Assembly (NCBI GenBank): GCA_050701115.1
Contig: JBOHER010000440.1
Location: 1-29,652 of the forward strand
From: JBOHER01 sp050701115
Lineage (GTDB): Bacteria > Actinomycetota > Actinomycetes > Mycobacteriales > Pseudonocardiaceae
Length of the DNA: 29,652 nucleotides
Direction of reading: 5' to 3'
Of this stretch, positions 1-8,552 are shown one piece after another. Position 1 is the stretch's first letter. Each line of letters begins with the position of its first letter. The translations under genes were made by a program, and so were the position numbers. Under the pieces are notes generated by a model that was not told where the DNA came from, did no database searches, and saw nothing but the letters and a program-made list of their open reading frames with translations.

Positions 1-1392
1 CGGGGCCGTGGATGGGGCTGTCGCCGATGAGGGAGTCTTTCCAGCCGCCGAAGGAGTAGTAGGACATCGGCACGGGGATGGGGACGTTGATGCCGATCAT
101 GCCGACCGTGACCTCACGCTGGAACCGGCGCGCGGCCGCACCACTGGAGGTGAACAGCGCGGTGCCGTTGCCGTACGGGTTGTTGTTGATCAGTGCGATG
201 GCGTCATCGACGGTGTCCGCGGGCGACGGCCAACACCGGCCCGAAGATCTCCTCGCGGTAGGCGTCCATGTCGGGTGTGACGTGGTCGAGCAGCGACGGG
301 CCGACGAAGAAGCCGTCCTCGTGTCCGGCCACGGTCAGGCCGCGGCCGTCGACCACCACTCGCGCGCCCTGCTGCTCGCCGGTGGCCACCGAACGGATGA
401 CGCGTTCCTGCGCGGCGCGGGTAACGACCGGGCCCATCTCGCTGGTGGGGTCGTCGCCGGGTCCGACGGTGATGTCTTCGGCCTTGCGCTTGAGGACCTC
501 GACCAGCGCGTCGCCGGCCTCGCCGACGGCAACCCCGACCGAGACGGCCATGCACCGCTGCCCGGCGGAGCCGAACGCCGCAGCGGTCAGGTGATCGGCG
601 GCGAACTCCAGATCGGCGTCCGGGAGGACGACGGCGTGGTTCTTCGCGCCACCCAACGCCTGCACGCGCTTGCCGGTGGCCGTCGCCTTCTCGTGCACGT
701 AGCGGGCGATCGGGGTGGACCCGACGAAAGAGACCGCGGCGATGTCGGGGTGCTCGAGAATCGCGTCGACCGTGGTCTTGTCGCCGTGCACGACGTTGAA
801 CACCCCGTCCGGCAAACCGGCCTCGGCGTAGAGCTGGGCGACGAAGTTGGACGCGGACGGGTCGCGCTCGGACGGTTTGAGCACGAAGGTGTTGCCGGTG
901 GCGATCGCGATCGGGTGCATCCAGCACGGCACCATGATCGGGAAGTTGAACGGGGTGATCCCCGCGACAACACCCAGCGGCTGGCGGAAGTTGTGCACGT
1001 CCACGTCCCGCGACACCTGATCGGAGAAGCTGCCCTTGAGCGCCTCGGCGATGCCGCAGGCGTACTCCACGACCTCGCGGCCGCGCACGATCTCCCCCCG
1101 CGCGTCCTCGATCACCTTGCCGTGCTCGGCCGAGATCAGCGCCGCCAGCTCGTCCTCATGGCGCACGAGGAGTTCGCGCAGCCGGAACATCACCCGCTGC
1201 CGCTGGGTCAGCGGAGTTGCCCCACGTCTCGAACGCCTTGGCCGCCGCGGCCACCGCCGTGTCCACATCGGCGGCCTCCGCGAGCAGCACGCGCGCCTGC
1301 TCGCTGCCGGTCGCGGGATTGAACACCGGCGCCGTGCGGGTCGAGCCCGCCGAAGTCAGGGTGCCGTTGATCCAATGCTCGATCGTTGTCAC
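1..1392 (-). pseudogene. iolA: Frameshifted CoA-acylating methylmalonate-semialdehyde dehydrogenase, 3' end cut by window edge
   Basis: The gene encodes the ALDH-family enzyme that converts malonate semialdehyde (last step of inositol breakdown) or methylmalonate semialdehyde to acetyl- or propionyl-CoA. The start is GTG at 1392 (MTTIEHWINGT), with a GGGAGA ribosome site and 13 bp after iolD. The middle section is a clear match: ITPFNFPIMVP, FVGSTPIARYV, and the nucleophile cysteine in GQRCMA. The reading frame breaks twice. Near 1220 (a CCCC run) KAFETWG continues out of frame with TPLTQRQRVMFRL. Near 221 (a GGG run) EIFGPVLAVAR continues out of frame with ADTVDDAIALINN. The last visible part, SYYSFGGWKDSLIGDSP, shows that only a short C-terminus lies off the edge. 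Each break can be restored by removing one base or adding two. No catalytic residue looks lost. Identity is certain; whether the breaks are real mutations or sequence errors is not. Confidence 0.9.
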
Positions 1393-1405
1393 TGTCGGTT
1401 TCTCC

Positions 1406-3298
1406 CTACAGGTAGTGGCGCTGGGCGCGCTTGTGGGCGGCATAGGTTTCATTGGCCTTGCGGGTGGAGTCCAGCTCCGACACCTCCGACACCGGCACGT
1501 CCCACCAGCCGCTGCCGGGCGGGTTGGGCCCGTACAGGTCGACCTCCACATGCACAACCGTGGTGCGGGTGTTGGCCTTGGCCCGCACGATGGCGTCGCG
1601 GAACTCCGCCACCGATGAGGCTTTGATGACGTCGGCGCCGAGGCTGGCGGCGTTGGCGGCCAGATCCACCGGCAACACACCGCCGTCCAGCAACCCGGTG
1701 TCGGTGTCGCGGTAGCGGTAGGAGGTGCCGAACCGCTGCGAACCAAGCGCTTCGGAGAGCGACCCGATGGAGGCGAACCCGTGGTTCTGCACCACCACAA
1801 TGATCACCTTCAGGCCCTCCGACACCATCGTCACGATCTCGCTGGACAGCATCAGGTAGGAGCCGTCACCCACCAGCACGACCACCTCACGGTCGGGGTC
1901 GGCCAGCTTCATCCCGACCCCGGCGGCGACCTCGTAGCCCATGCACGAGTAGGCGTACTCCACGTGGTAGGCCTTCGGATCCCGCGCCCGCCACAGCATC
2001 TGCAGGTCACCCGGCATCGACCCGGCGGCGTTGATCACCACATCCTGGTCGTCCAGCACGTCGTTGAGGACGCCGAGGATCTCGGTCTGCGCAGGCAACG
2101 GGCCGTGGCCCACGCTGTAGCAGCGGTCGGTGATCTGCTTCCACTGCTCGGCGAGCTCCCGCACCCGCGCCGCGTGGGCGTCGGTGACGCGCCAACCGCC
2201 CAGTGCCTCGGTCAAAGCCGCGAGGCCGAGCCTGGCGTCTGCCAGCAGCATCTCCGCGGAGTGCTTGGCCGCGTCCAACCGGGCCACGTTGAGGTTGACG
2301 AAGACCACGCCGGGGTTGGCGAACACGGTGTGGCTGGCGGTGGTGAAATCGCTGTAGCGGGTGCCGATGCCCAGCACCACATCCGCATCGGCGGCCAGCG
2401 CGTTGGCCGCGGCCGTGCCGGTGGAGCCGATGCCGCCGACCGCGCACGGGTGATCCCAGCCCACCGCGCCCTTACCCGCATGCGTATCAGCGACCGGAAT
2501 ACCGGTCGCCTCAGCGAAGGCGCGCAACTCCTGCTCGGCCTCGGAGTAGACAACGCCTCCGCCCGCCACGATCAACGGCCGCTGCGCGCCCCGCAACAGC
2601 TCCGCCACCCGGGCCAGCGCTGAGGCTTCCGGCGCCGGGCGGCCGACCCGCCACACCCGGCGCCGGAAAAAACCGATCGGCCAGTCGAACGCCTCGGCCT
2701 GCACGTCCTGCGGCAGGCACAGCGTCACCGCGCCGGTCTCCACCGGGTCGGTCAACACCCGCATCGCGGCCAGCGCCGCCGGGATCAGCTGCTCGGGGCG
2801 GGTGACCCGGTCGAAGTACTTCGACACCGGGCGGAACGCGTCATTGACCGTCACGTCCCCAGCCCGGGTGTCCTCCAACTGCTGCAACACCGGGTCCGGG
2901 CCGCGGGTGGCGAACATGTCCGACGGCAACAACAACACCGGCAACCGGTTCGTCGTCGCCAGCGCCGCACCGGTGACCATGTTCGTCGAACCCGGCCCAG
3001 TCGACGCGGTGCAGGCCAACGCCTGCAGCCGGTTGCGCATCTTCGCGAACGCCGCCGACGCGTGCACCATCGCCTGCTCATTGCGCGCCAAGAAATACGG
3101 AAGTCCGCCGCCCTGTTCACCGCCGGTCTGCGCGGCCTGCAACAACGCCTGCCCCAGCCCGGCGACATTGCCATGCCCGAAAATCCCCCACACCCCCGGA
3201 ACCAGCCGCCGCTCCACCCCGTCACGCTCCGAGAACTGCGCAGCCAAAAACCGCACCAACGCCTGCGACGTCGTCAACCGCACCGTGTCGATACTCAT
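1406..3298 (-). CDS. iolD: 3D-(3,5/4)-trihydroxycyclohexane-1,2-dione acylhydrolase
   Basis: IolD is a thiamine-diphosphate enzyme that hydrolytically opens the ring of the trione intermediate of myo-inositol degradation to 5-deoxy-glucuronate. The protein has 630 residues, normal for the family and without a frame break. Visible are the N-terminal PYR domain with the glutamate thought to activate the cofactor (in FLARNEQAMVHA) and the C-terminal ThDP-binding signature starting GDGSYLML and ending VVQN. The start ATG at 3298 overlaps the iolB stop by 4 bp (ATGA), which indicates translational coupling, and iolA follows 13 bp after the stop. Other ThDP enzymes such as acetolactate synthase are less likely, given the iol neighbours and the IolD-like N-terminus (VWGIFGHGNVAGLGQAL). 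Confidence 0.95.
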   Translation of the reverse strand: MSIDTVRLTTSQALVRFLAAQFSERDGVERRLVPGVWGIFGHGNVAGLGQALLQAAQTGGEQGGGLPYFLARNEQAMVHASAAFAKMRNRLQALACTASTGPGSTNMVTGAALATTNRLPVLLLPSDMFATRGPDPVLQQLEDTRAGDVTVNDAFRPVSKYFDRVTRPEQLIPAALAAMRVLTDPVETGAVTLCLPQDVQAEAFDWPIGFFRRRVWRVGRPAPEASALARVAELLRGAQRPLIVAGGGVVYSEAEQELRAFAEATGIPVADTHAGKGAVGWDHPCAVGGIGSTGTAAANALAADADVVLGIGTRYSDFTTASHTVFANPGVVFVNLNVARLDAAKHSAEMLLADARLGLAALTEALGGWRVTDAHAARVRELAEQWKQITDRCYSVGHGPLPAQTEILGVLNDVLDDQDVVINAAGSMPGDLQMLWRARDPKAYHVEYAYSCMGYEVAAGVGMKLADPDREVVVLVGDGSYLMLSSEIVTMVSEGLKVIIVVVQNHGFASIGSLSEALGSQRFGTSYRYRDTDTGLLDGGVLPVDLAANAASLGADVIKASSVAEFRDAIVRAKANTRTTVVHVEVDLYGPNPPGSGWWDVPVSEVSELDSTRKANETYAAHKRAQRHYL

Positions 3299-4210
3299 GA
3301 TGTGACTCCGAACGGCAGGCGGGGGTCGACGTCGGTGGTGGTCCAGGTCTGCCGGACCCAGCCGTGGGCGGGGTCGTCGCAGATCAGCCAGGCTCGCTCC
3401 GTCCCGGGGCCGGCCATGACGTTGAGGTAGTACAGGTCGTAGCCGGGCGCGGCCATGGACGGTCCGTGCCAGCCGTGCGGGATGAGCACGACGTCGCCCG
3501 AACGGACCTCGGCGCAGACATCGATTGGCCGCTGCGGGGTGCCGTAGACGCGCTGGAACCCGAAACCGGGGCCGTGCGGACCCGGCGCGACCTCGAAGTA
3601 GTAGATCTCCTCCAGCACGCTCTCGTTCGGACCGGGTTCGTCGTGTTTGTGCGGCGGGTAGGACGACCAGTTGCCGCCCGGCGTGAGGACCTCGCAGACC
3701 AGCAGCTGGTCCGCCTCGAAGGTGTCCGGAAGGCAGTAGTTGTTGACCTGGCGCGAGCAGTTGCCGGTGCCGCGCAGCTCGGCGGGAACACCGTTCGCCG
3801 GAACGTACCGGGCAGCCAGCTTGCGGCTACAGCGCGCGCTCGGCAGCGCGAACCGGGCCGCCGTGCTCGCTGGCGATGACCGCGGTGGATTCCCTCGGCA
3901 GGTACGCGAAGTCGGTTACCGCGGCGAAGACGTCGTCGCGGCCGTCGAGCCGGAAGGTCTCGGCCCCGCATTCCACGGTGCAGCCACCGGACAGCGGCAG
4001 GACCAGCATTTCCTCGTCAGCCGTGCTGACCACGTGCGAACCGCCCGGCGCGAGCTGCAACACGCGCAGCCCCGAGTAGCCCCACCCAGCCGATTCGGGG
4101 GAGATCACCGTGGTGAACGGGCCCTCGGCCGTGGTGCCGGACGGAAGGTGGTGCTTGCTGCCCGGGCGGTGTTCGTGGGGGGTGGGTGGTGGGAGGTGTG
4201 TCTCAGTCAC
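3295..4210 (-). pseudogene. iolB: Frameshifted 5-deoxy-glucuronate isomerase
   Basis: IolB isomerises 5-deoxy-glucuronate to 2-deoxy-5-keto-gluconate, the substrate of IolC. It is a bicupin metal enzyme. The N-terminal half runs from GTG 4210 (overlapping the upstream aldolase stop as GTGA) through GWGYSGLRVLQLAPGG and ends in frame at SEHGGPVRAAERAL-stop. The C-terminal half continues in another frame: RFALPSARCSRKLAARYVPA, then GTGNCSRQVNNYC, then the histidine/glutamate cluster PPHKHDEPGPNES and LEEIYYFEVAPG. The switch lies at a GGG run at 3855-3857. Removing one base there joins the halves into about 304 residues, a normal IolB length. This is one of several breaks in this operon. The gene would be dead if the break is real, but everything either side of it is well conserved. 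Confidence 0.88.
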
Positions 4211-5103
4211 AGCAGGCTCACCGCCCTGTCCACGGCGGCGGCGACATCACCGTCGGCCGGGTAGAGCAGGGACCGGCCGATGACCAGGCCCTGCACGGTC
4301 GGCAGCGCGAGGGTGTGCTGCCAGGCGGCGAACGCCGTGTCGGCGTCGGAGACCTCTCCGCCCAGTAGCAGCACCGGGAGCGTCGACGACGCCAACACGC
4401 GCTCCATCGCGGTGACATCCTCGGCCACGGGCAGCTTCAGCCAGGTGTAGGCCGACGTGCGGCCGAGCCCGGAGGCGATGGTGATCGACTTCGTGATCGC
4501 CTCCGGGGACAGGTCGTTACGGATCCTGCCGTCGACCCAGCGGGACAGGAACGGCTCGACCATCGCAATCCGGCCGGCATCGGCCAGCGCGTTCACCGCG
4601 GCCGCGGTGTTCTCCAGCGCGGCGGGGGTGGCGGGGTCGTCCAGAGCGATGCGGGTCAGCATCTTGCCACCGTCGAAGCCCATCGCGGCGATCGTGGCGG
4701 CGTCGTAGCCGGTGAACCGGTCGTCGATCTCGAAGCACGAGCCGGCCAGGCCGGCGCGGTTCATCGACCCGAACACCGCCTTGCCGTCCAGCGCGCCGAG
4801 CAGCAGCAGGTCCTCGATGATGTCCGCGGTGGCCAGCACACCGGTCACGCCGGGCCGGACCAGCGCGTTGCACATCCGGCCGAGCAGCTCGGCGCGGTCG
4901 GACATCGCGTTCGGGTCGCCGCCGACCGCGTTGGCGCCACGCGCGGGATGATCGGCCGCGATGATCATCGCTCGGCCGTTGTCGCCGAGCGGGGACTTGG
5001 CCTTGACCCGCTGTGCGGCGGCTTCCGCGATCGCATCCGGGTTGCGCACCCGGGTGGCGACCAGGTCGCGTACCCGCTGCGGGGAGAGGGTGTAGTCAGG
5101 CAT
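4207..5103 (-). CDS. Cgl0159-type (beta/alpha)8 aldolase of the inositol pathway
   Basis: This is a 298-residue TIM-barrel protein of the DeoC/LacD-like aldolase superfamily that PGAP names the Cgl0159 family, found in actinobacterial iol clusters. By position it probably cleaves 2-deoxy-5-keto-gluconate 6-phosphate to malonate semialdehyde and dihydroxyacetone phosphate, the job of IolJ in Bacillus; that role is inference. The barrel strands are visible: AMIIAADHPARG, VTGVLATADIIEDL, MVEPFLSRW, and AYTWLKLPV, whose lysine is a candidate Schiff-base residue by analogy with LacD, then LPVLLLGGEV and LVIGRSLLYP. The start ATG 5103 has AGGAG about 9 bases upstream and overlaps the iolC stop by 8 bp. 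The stop overlaps iolB. The longer upstream extension of this frame lies inside iolC and was not used. The gene is intact, unlike both flanking genes. Confidence 0.88.
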   Translation of the reverse strand: MPDYTLSPQRVRDLVATRVRNPDAIAEAAAQRVKAKSPLGDNGRAMIIAADHPARGANAVGGDPNAMSDRAELLGRMCNALVRPGVTGVLATADIIEDLLLLGALDGKAVFGSMNRAGLAGSCFEIDDRFTGYDAATIAAMGFDGGKMLTRIALDDPATPAALENTAAAVNALADAGRIAMVEPFLSRWVDGRIRNDLSPEAITKSITIASGLGRTSAYTWLKLPVAEDVTAMERVLASSTLPVLLLGGEVSDADTAFAAWQHTLALPTVQGLVIGRSLLYPADGDVAAAVDRAVSLL

Positions 5104-6075
5104 CGGAGGTCTCCTGCAGCTTCGACTCGACTTCGGACTGGGTGGGCATCGCGTCCGAGCACGCCAACCGCCCGGCGACCAGCGTGCCCGCGGCGTTGGC
5201 GAACGCGATCGTGCGGCCTGCTCCCCAGCCGGAGAGCAGGCCGTGGCACAGCGCGCCGCCGAAAGCGTCACCCGCGCCGAGGCCGTTCACGACGTCCACC
5301 GGAACCGGTGGCACCTCCACCGGCCCGGACCCGTCGTCGGCCAGCACACCCTTGGGGCCTTGCTTCACCACGGCCAGCGACACACCCGCGTCCAGCAGCG
5401 CCTTCGCTGCCTCGTGCGGGTCGCGCGCGCCAACGGCCGTCTCGCACTCATCGAGGTTGCCGACAGCGACGGTCACGTACTTCAGCACGCGCCGCACCTG
5501 CTCATGGGCGTCTTCGCGGGACGGCCAGAACATCGGCCGGTAGTCCAGATCCAGCACGGTGATCCCGTTGCGACCCCGCCTCGAGGGCGGCCCAGGGTGG
5601 CCGAGCGCGACGGCTCGGCGCACAGACCCGTCACCGTCACCCACAACACCTTCGCAGACCGAATCGCGTCGAAGTCCAGCTCGTCGGTGTGGATCTCCAG
5701 ATCCGGGGCCTTGTGCAGCCGGTAGAAGTACAGCGGGAAGTCATCCGGCGGAAAGATCTCGCAGAAGGTCACCGGTGTCGGCAGGTCACGCACCGAGGTG
5801 ACGTAGCGATCGTCCACCCCGTAACCACGCAGAGCCGTGTGCACGAAACGACCGAACGGGTTCGCACCGGTGCGCGTGATGACCGCGGACCGCCTGCCGT
5901 AACGCGCGGCCGCCACCGCGACATTCGTCGGGCTCCCGCCGAGGAACTTTCCGAACGACGTGACCTCGTCGAGCCCGACACCTACCTGCTGGGGGTAAAT
6001 GTCGACCCCCACCCGGCCCATGGTGAGGACCTCGAAACCGGCGGGGTTCCCGCCGCTGTCGGTCTGTACTGGCAC
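5096..6075 (-). pseudogene. iolC: Frameshifted 5-dehydro-2-deoxygluconokinase
   Basis: IolC is a PfkB (ribokinase)-family sugar kinase that phosphorylates 2-deoxy-5-keto-gluconate at position 6. It is the first gene of the operon. The start GTG 6075 has a strong GAGGAG site. N-terminal features are GRVGVDIYPQQ and FLGGSPTNVAVAAARYG, the PfkB substrate loop. The C-terminal signature NGLGAGDAFGGAL with its catalytic aspartate is in a different frame. The switch lies between 5574 and 5593: WVTVTGLCAEPSRSATL is in frame one and GRNGITVLDLDYRPMFW in frame two. Removing one base from the CCCC run at 5574-5577 and one from the CCC run at 5591-5593 gives a family-like ATLAALEAGRNG join, so two small insertions are the simplest reading. 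The repaired length is about 325 residues, normal for IolC. Confidence 0.88.
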
Positions 6076-6113
6076 CCGCTTCTCCTCGAGCTGTGTCGAT
6101 GGTCTCGGTTCGA

Positions 6114-6179
6114 ACTAGTGCGCTCTACTAGCGCGCTCTAGTAGAGCCCACTATGATGGCAGTCACAAGGTCGTGTCAA
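6114..6179 (-). promoter_or_regulatory. iolC promoter with three tandem LacI-type operators
   Basis: Reading towards iolC, TTGACA lies at 6179-6174 and CATAGT at 6155-6150 with an 18-bp spacer, a good vegetative promoter. Three copies of a CTAG-n-GCGC-n-CTAG-like box (a LacI-family pseudo-palindrome with a central CG) start at 6115, 6128 and 6141, an exact 13-bp step. They are CTAGTGCGCTCTAC, CTAGCGCGCTCTAG and GTAGAGCCCACTAT. The third covers the -10 and the other two lie just downstream, a typical roadblock arrangement. The divergent lacI gene starts at 6234, so the same boxes may also control it. The promoter call is inference from sequence; the boxes themselves are plain. Confidence 0.75.
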
Positions 6180-6233
6180 GGCCTCAGCGGAAGAAAGTCC
6201 GCGCCACGGACATGCCAGGATCGGAGAGAGGGA

Positions 6234-7292
6234 ATGCCACCGGAACAGGGGGATGACAAGCCGGCAGGCGCGAATGCCCGCCGCCCCACGATGGCCGATG
6301 TCGCGCAGCGAGCCGGGGTGTCTCGCGCGTTGGTGTCGCTGGTCTTCCGCAACGCACCGGGCGCAAGCCAGCAGACCCGGATCCGGGTCTTCGAGGTCGC
6401 CGAGGAGCTCGGCTACCGGCCGGACAACGCCGCGCGCATGCTGGCCTCGAACCGCAGCAAGGTGCTCGGTGTCCTGCTGACGGTGCGCAACCCGTTCCAC
6501 GCCGACATGGTCGAGAGCATCTACCCGGTCGCCGAACGGTGCGGCTACGAGGTGCTGCTGTCCGCCACCGCGCCGACACGGGACGAGCGCAAGGCCGTCG
6601 AGGCACTGCTCGGCCACCGCTGCGAGGGCCTCGTCCTGCTGGGGCCGACGCTCGAGCCCGATTACGTCGCCGCGCTGAGCAGGCAGCTGCCGGTGGTCTC
6701 GCTGGGCAGACGGTTTCCCGGCCTGAACGTGGACTCGGTGCACACCGCGGAGGCCAAGGGTGTGCGCCAGGCGATCGACCATCTCGTCTCGCTGGGGCAC
6801 CGCTCGATCGTCCATATCGATGGCGGCCGCTGGCCGGGCTCCGCGGACCGGCGGCGGGCCTATCGCGCGGCGATGCGCAAGCACGGACTGGCTCACGAGA
6901 TTCGCGTGCTACCGGGTGACCACACCGAGGAGTCCGGCTCGGCGGCCGCGAAGGTCTTGCTCGCCGAGGGGGCACGGATGCCGACCGCCGTCCTCGCCGG
7001 CAATGACCGCTGCGCGCTGGGACTGCTCGACGGGGTGTGGCGGGCGGGCCTGCAGGTGCCCGGCGACCTCTCCGTCGTGGGGTACGACGACAGCCACCTC
7101 GCCCATCTGTCGCACATCGACCTGACGACCGTGCGCCAGGATCCCGATCGCCACGCCGAGCTGGCGGTACGGTGCATTGTGGACAGGCTGGAAGGGGCGC
7201 GCGACGAAGCCGACGAGCTAATCCTCGAGCCCCGGCTTGTCACCCGAGGCACCACCGGACCGCCTGGCAACCGGGGCAAGCGGTCGGCGTAG
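6234..7292 (+). CDS. LacI-family transcriptional regulator, probable inositol repressor (copy 1)
   Basis: The protein has 352 residues. An N-terminal LacI helix-turn-helix at about residues 20-42 (MADVAQRAGVSRALVSLVF) and a hinge (YRPDNAARMLAS) are followed by a periplasmic-binding-like ligand domain with GHRCEGLVLLGP, LGHRSIVHIDGG, TAVLAGNDRCALGLLDG and SVVGYDDS. The start ATG 6234 was chosen for its GGAGAGAGGG site; an ATG at 6153 in the same frame would put the start inside the operator region. It is divergent from the iol operon and shares the operator-bearing gap, so control of iolCBDA is the natural role, with inositol or a pathway intermediate as inducer. A second, closely similar regulator follows 19 bp downstream. 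The ligand is not readable from the sequence. Confidence 0.92.
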   Translation: MPPEQGDDKPAGANARRPTMADVAQRAGVSRALVSLVFRNAPGASQQTRIRVFEVAEELGYRPDNAARMLASNRSKVLGVLLTVRNPFHADMVESIYPVAERCGYEVLLSATAPTRDERKAVEALLGHRCEGLVLLGPTLEPDYVAALSRQLPVVSLGRRFPGLNVDSVHTAEAKGVRQAIDHLVSLGHRSIVHIDGGRWPGSADRRRAYRAAMRKHGLAHEIRVLPGDHTEESGSAAAKVLLAEGARMPTAVLAGNDRCALGLLDGVWRAGLQVPGDLSVVGYDDSHLAHLSHIDLTTVRQDPDRHAELAVRCIVDRLEGARDEADELILEPRLVTRGTTGPPGNRGKRSA

Positions 7293-7311
7293 CACCGCAA
7301 CGGAGCGAAGC

Positions 7312-8340
7312 ATGGCGGACAACGACAGCCGAGCGGGCAACCGGCAAGGGCGACGGCCGACGATGGCCGACGTCGCGGCCAAGGCGGGGGTCTCGCGCGC
7401 ACTGGTGTCGCTGGTCTTCCGCGAGGCTCCCGGCGCCAGCGAGCAGACCCGCGAGCGCGTGTACGAGGTGGCCCGGGAGATCGGCTACCGACCCGACACC
7501 GCGGCGCGGAATCTCGCGAGCAAGAGCACCAAAACGCTCGGCGTCATGCTGACCATCCGCAACCCCTTCCACTGTGACCTGGTCGAGGCCTGCTACGCCG
7601 AGGCCGACGCGCTCGGATACGACATCGTGCTGTCCACCACCGTGCCAACGAGGGACGAGGAGCGAGCCGTCGACGCCCTGCTCGACCATCGGTGTGAGGC
7701 GCTCATCCTGTTCGGCCCGAAGACCTCGCGGGAGTACCTCATCCAGCTGAGCGAGGCACACCCCGTCGTCACGGTCAGCCGGAAGGTGCCGCAGGCCCCG
7801 CTTGACATGGTGCATACCGCCGAAGGCAAGGGCGTCCGACAAGCCATCGCCTACCTCGTCGAACAGGGACACCACGCCGTCGTTCACATCGACGGGGGCT
7901 CAGGGCCAGGCTCCGCCGACCGCAGGCGGGCCTACCGCGCGGCGATGCGCAAGCACGGGCTGGCCGAGCACACCCGGGTCATCCCCGGCGACCACACAGA
8001 GGACTCGGGGATGCGCGCGGCCGAGGTCCTGCGCGCCGAGAACGACCTGCCGACCGCGATCCTCGCCGCGAACGACCGCTGCGCGCTCGGCCTGCTGGAC
8101 TCGCTGTACAAGGCGGGTGTCAAGGTCCCCCAGGAAGTCTCCGTGGTCGGCTACGACGACAGCCGGGTGGCGATGCTGAGCCACATCGGACTGACCACGG
8201 TCCACCAGGACGCGGAGGGACTGGGTCGTCAGGCCGTGCGGGCTGCGGTCGAGCGGGCGGAGTCGCCAGGCCTGCCGGCACGCGAGTTCGTCCTTGACCC
8301 CGAGCTGCGGGTGCGCGGCACCAGCGGGCCGCCACGCTGA
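7312..8340 (+). CDS. LacI-family transcriptional regulator (tandem paralogue, copy 2)
   Basis: The protein has 342 residues with a DNA-binding head at about residues 18-40 (MADVAAKAGVSRALVSLVF). Its recognition segment SRALVSLVFR is identical to that of copy 1. The ligand domain is also clearly homologous: RNPFHCDLVEA, PTRDEERAVDALLDHRCEALILFGP, GSADRRRAYRAAMRKHGL, ILAANDRCALGLLDS. The two genes are an old tandem duplication. They should read the same operator but may differ in effector, because the ligand-domain faces have diverged (for example PDYVAALSRQLP versus REYLIQLSEAHP). The start ATG 7312 has GGAG upstream. Only 19 bp separate it from copy 1, so the pair is probably one transcript. 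Heteromer formation is possible but speculative. Confidence 0.92.
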   Translation: MADNDSRAGNRQGRRPTMADVAAKAGVSRALVSLVFREAPGASEQTRERVYEVAREIGYRPDTAARNLASKSTKTLGVMLTIRNPFHCDLVEACYAEADALGYDIVLSTTVPTRDEERAVDALLDHRCEALILFGPKTSREYLIQLSEAHPVVTVSRKVPQAPLDMVHTAEGKGVRQAIAYLVEQGHHAVVHIDGGSGPGSADRRRAYRAAMRKHGLAEHTRVIPGDHTEDSGMRAAEVLRAENDLPTAILAANDRCALGLLDSLYKAGVKVPQEVSVVGYDDSRVAMLSHIGLTTVHQDAEGLGRQAVRAAVERAESPGLPAREFVLDPELRVRGTSGPPR

Positions 8341-8386
8341 GCCAGTGCCTCGTCCAGGTAGGACGATCGGGTAATCGGGGTCTCGG

Positions 8387-8423
8387 GCCGCAGCACGGCA
8401 CTAGCCCCTTCCCGCTCTGCGGC
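8387..8423 (+). terminator. Possible terminator after the lacI pair
   Basis: GCCGCAG at 8387-8393 pairs with CTGCGGC at 8417-8423 around a 23-base loop, 46 bp after the second lacI stop. The loop is long and there is no U-tract, so this is a weak call. Confidence 0.3.
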
Positions 8424-8480
8424 GCCTTGGCCAGCGCGACCGTCGTCGGCGATGCCTCTTTCGGATATGTGCCCACCGGG

Positions 8481-8509
8481 ACTAGCGCGCTCTAGTAGAG
8501 CGCGCTAGT
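8481..8509. promoter_or_regulatory. Perfect 29-bp palindrome: double LacI operator shared with the iol promoter
   Basis: Arms ACTAGCGCGCTCTA (8481-8494) and TAGAGCGCGCTAGT (8496-8509) are exact reverse complements around a single G. It can be read as two overlapping CTAG-n-GCGC-n-CTAG boxes with the same 13-bp step as the three boxes in front of iolC. The left arm occurs identically at 6127-6140. It sits 44 bp upstream of the small gene at 8553, in position to control that gene. Confidence 0.8.
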
Positions 8510-8552
8510 GTGTGTGCTACGACACAGATCCGACCGCCCCGGGAGACCCGTC

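Noticed and set aside
78..1322. 414-residue plus-strand frame opposite iolA
   Set aside because: It is a complement-strand shadow of the dehydrogenase gene, whose protein is unmistakable.
5104..5271. N-terminal extension of the Cgl0159-type aldolase
   Set aside because: The extension lies within iolC coding sequence in another frame; the ATG at 5103 has a proper ribosome site and matches the family start.
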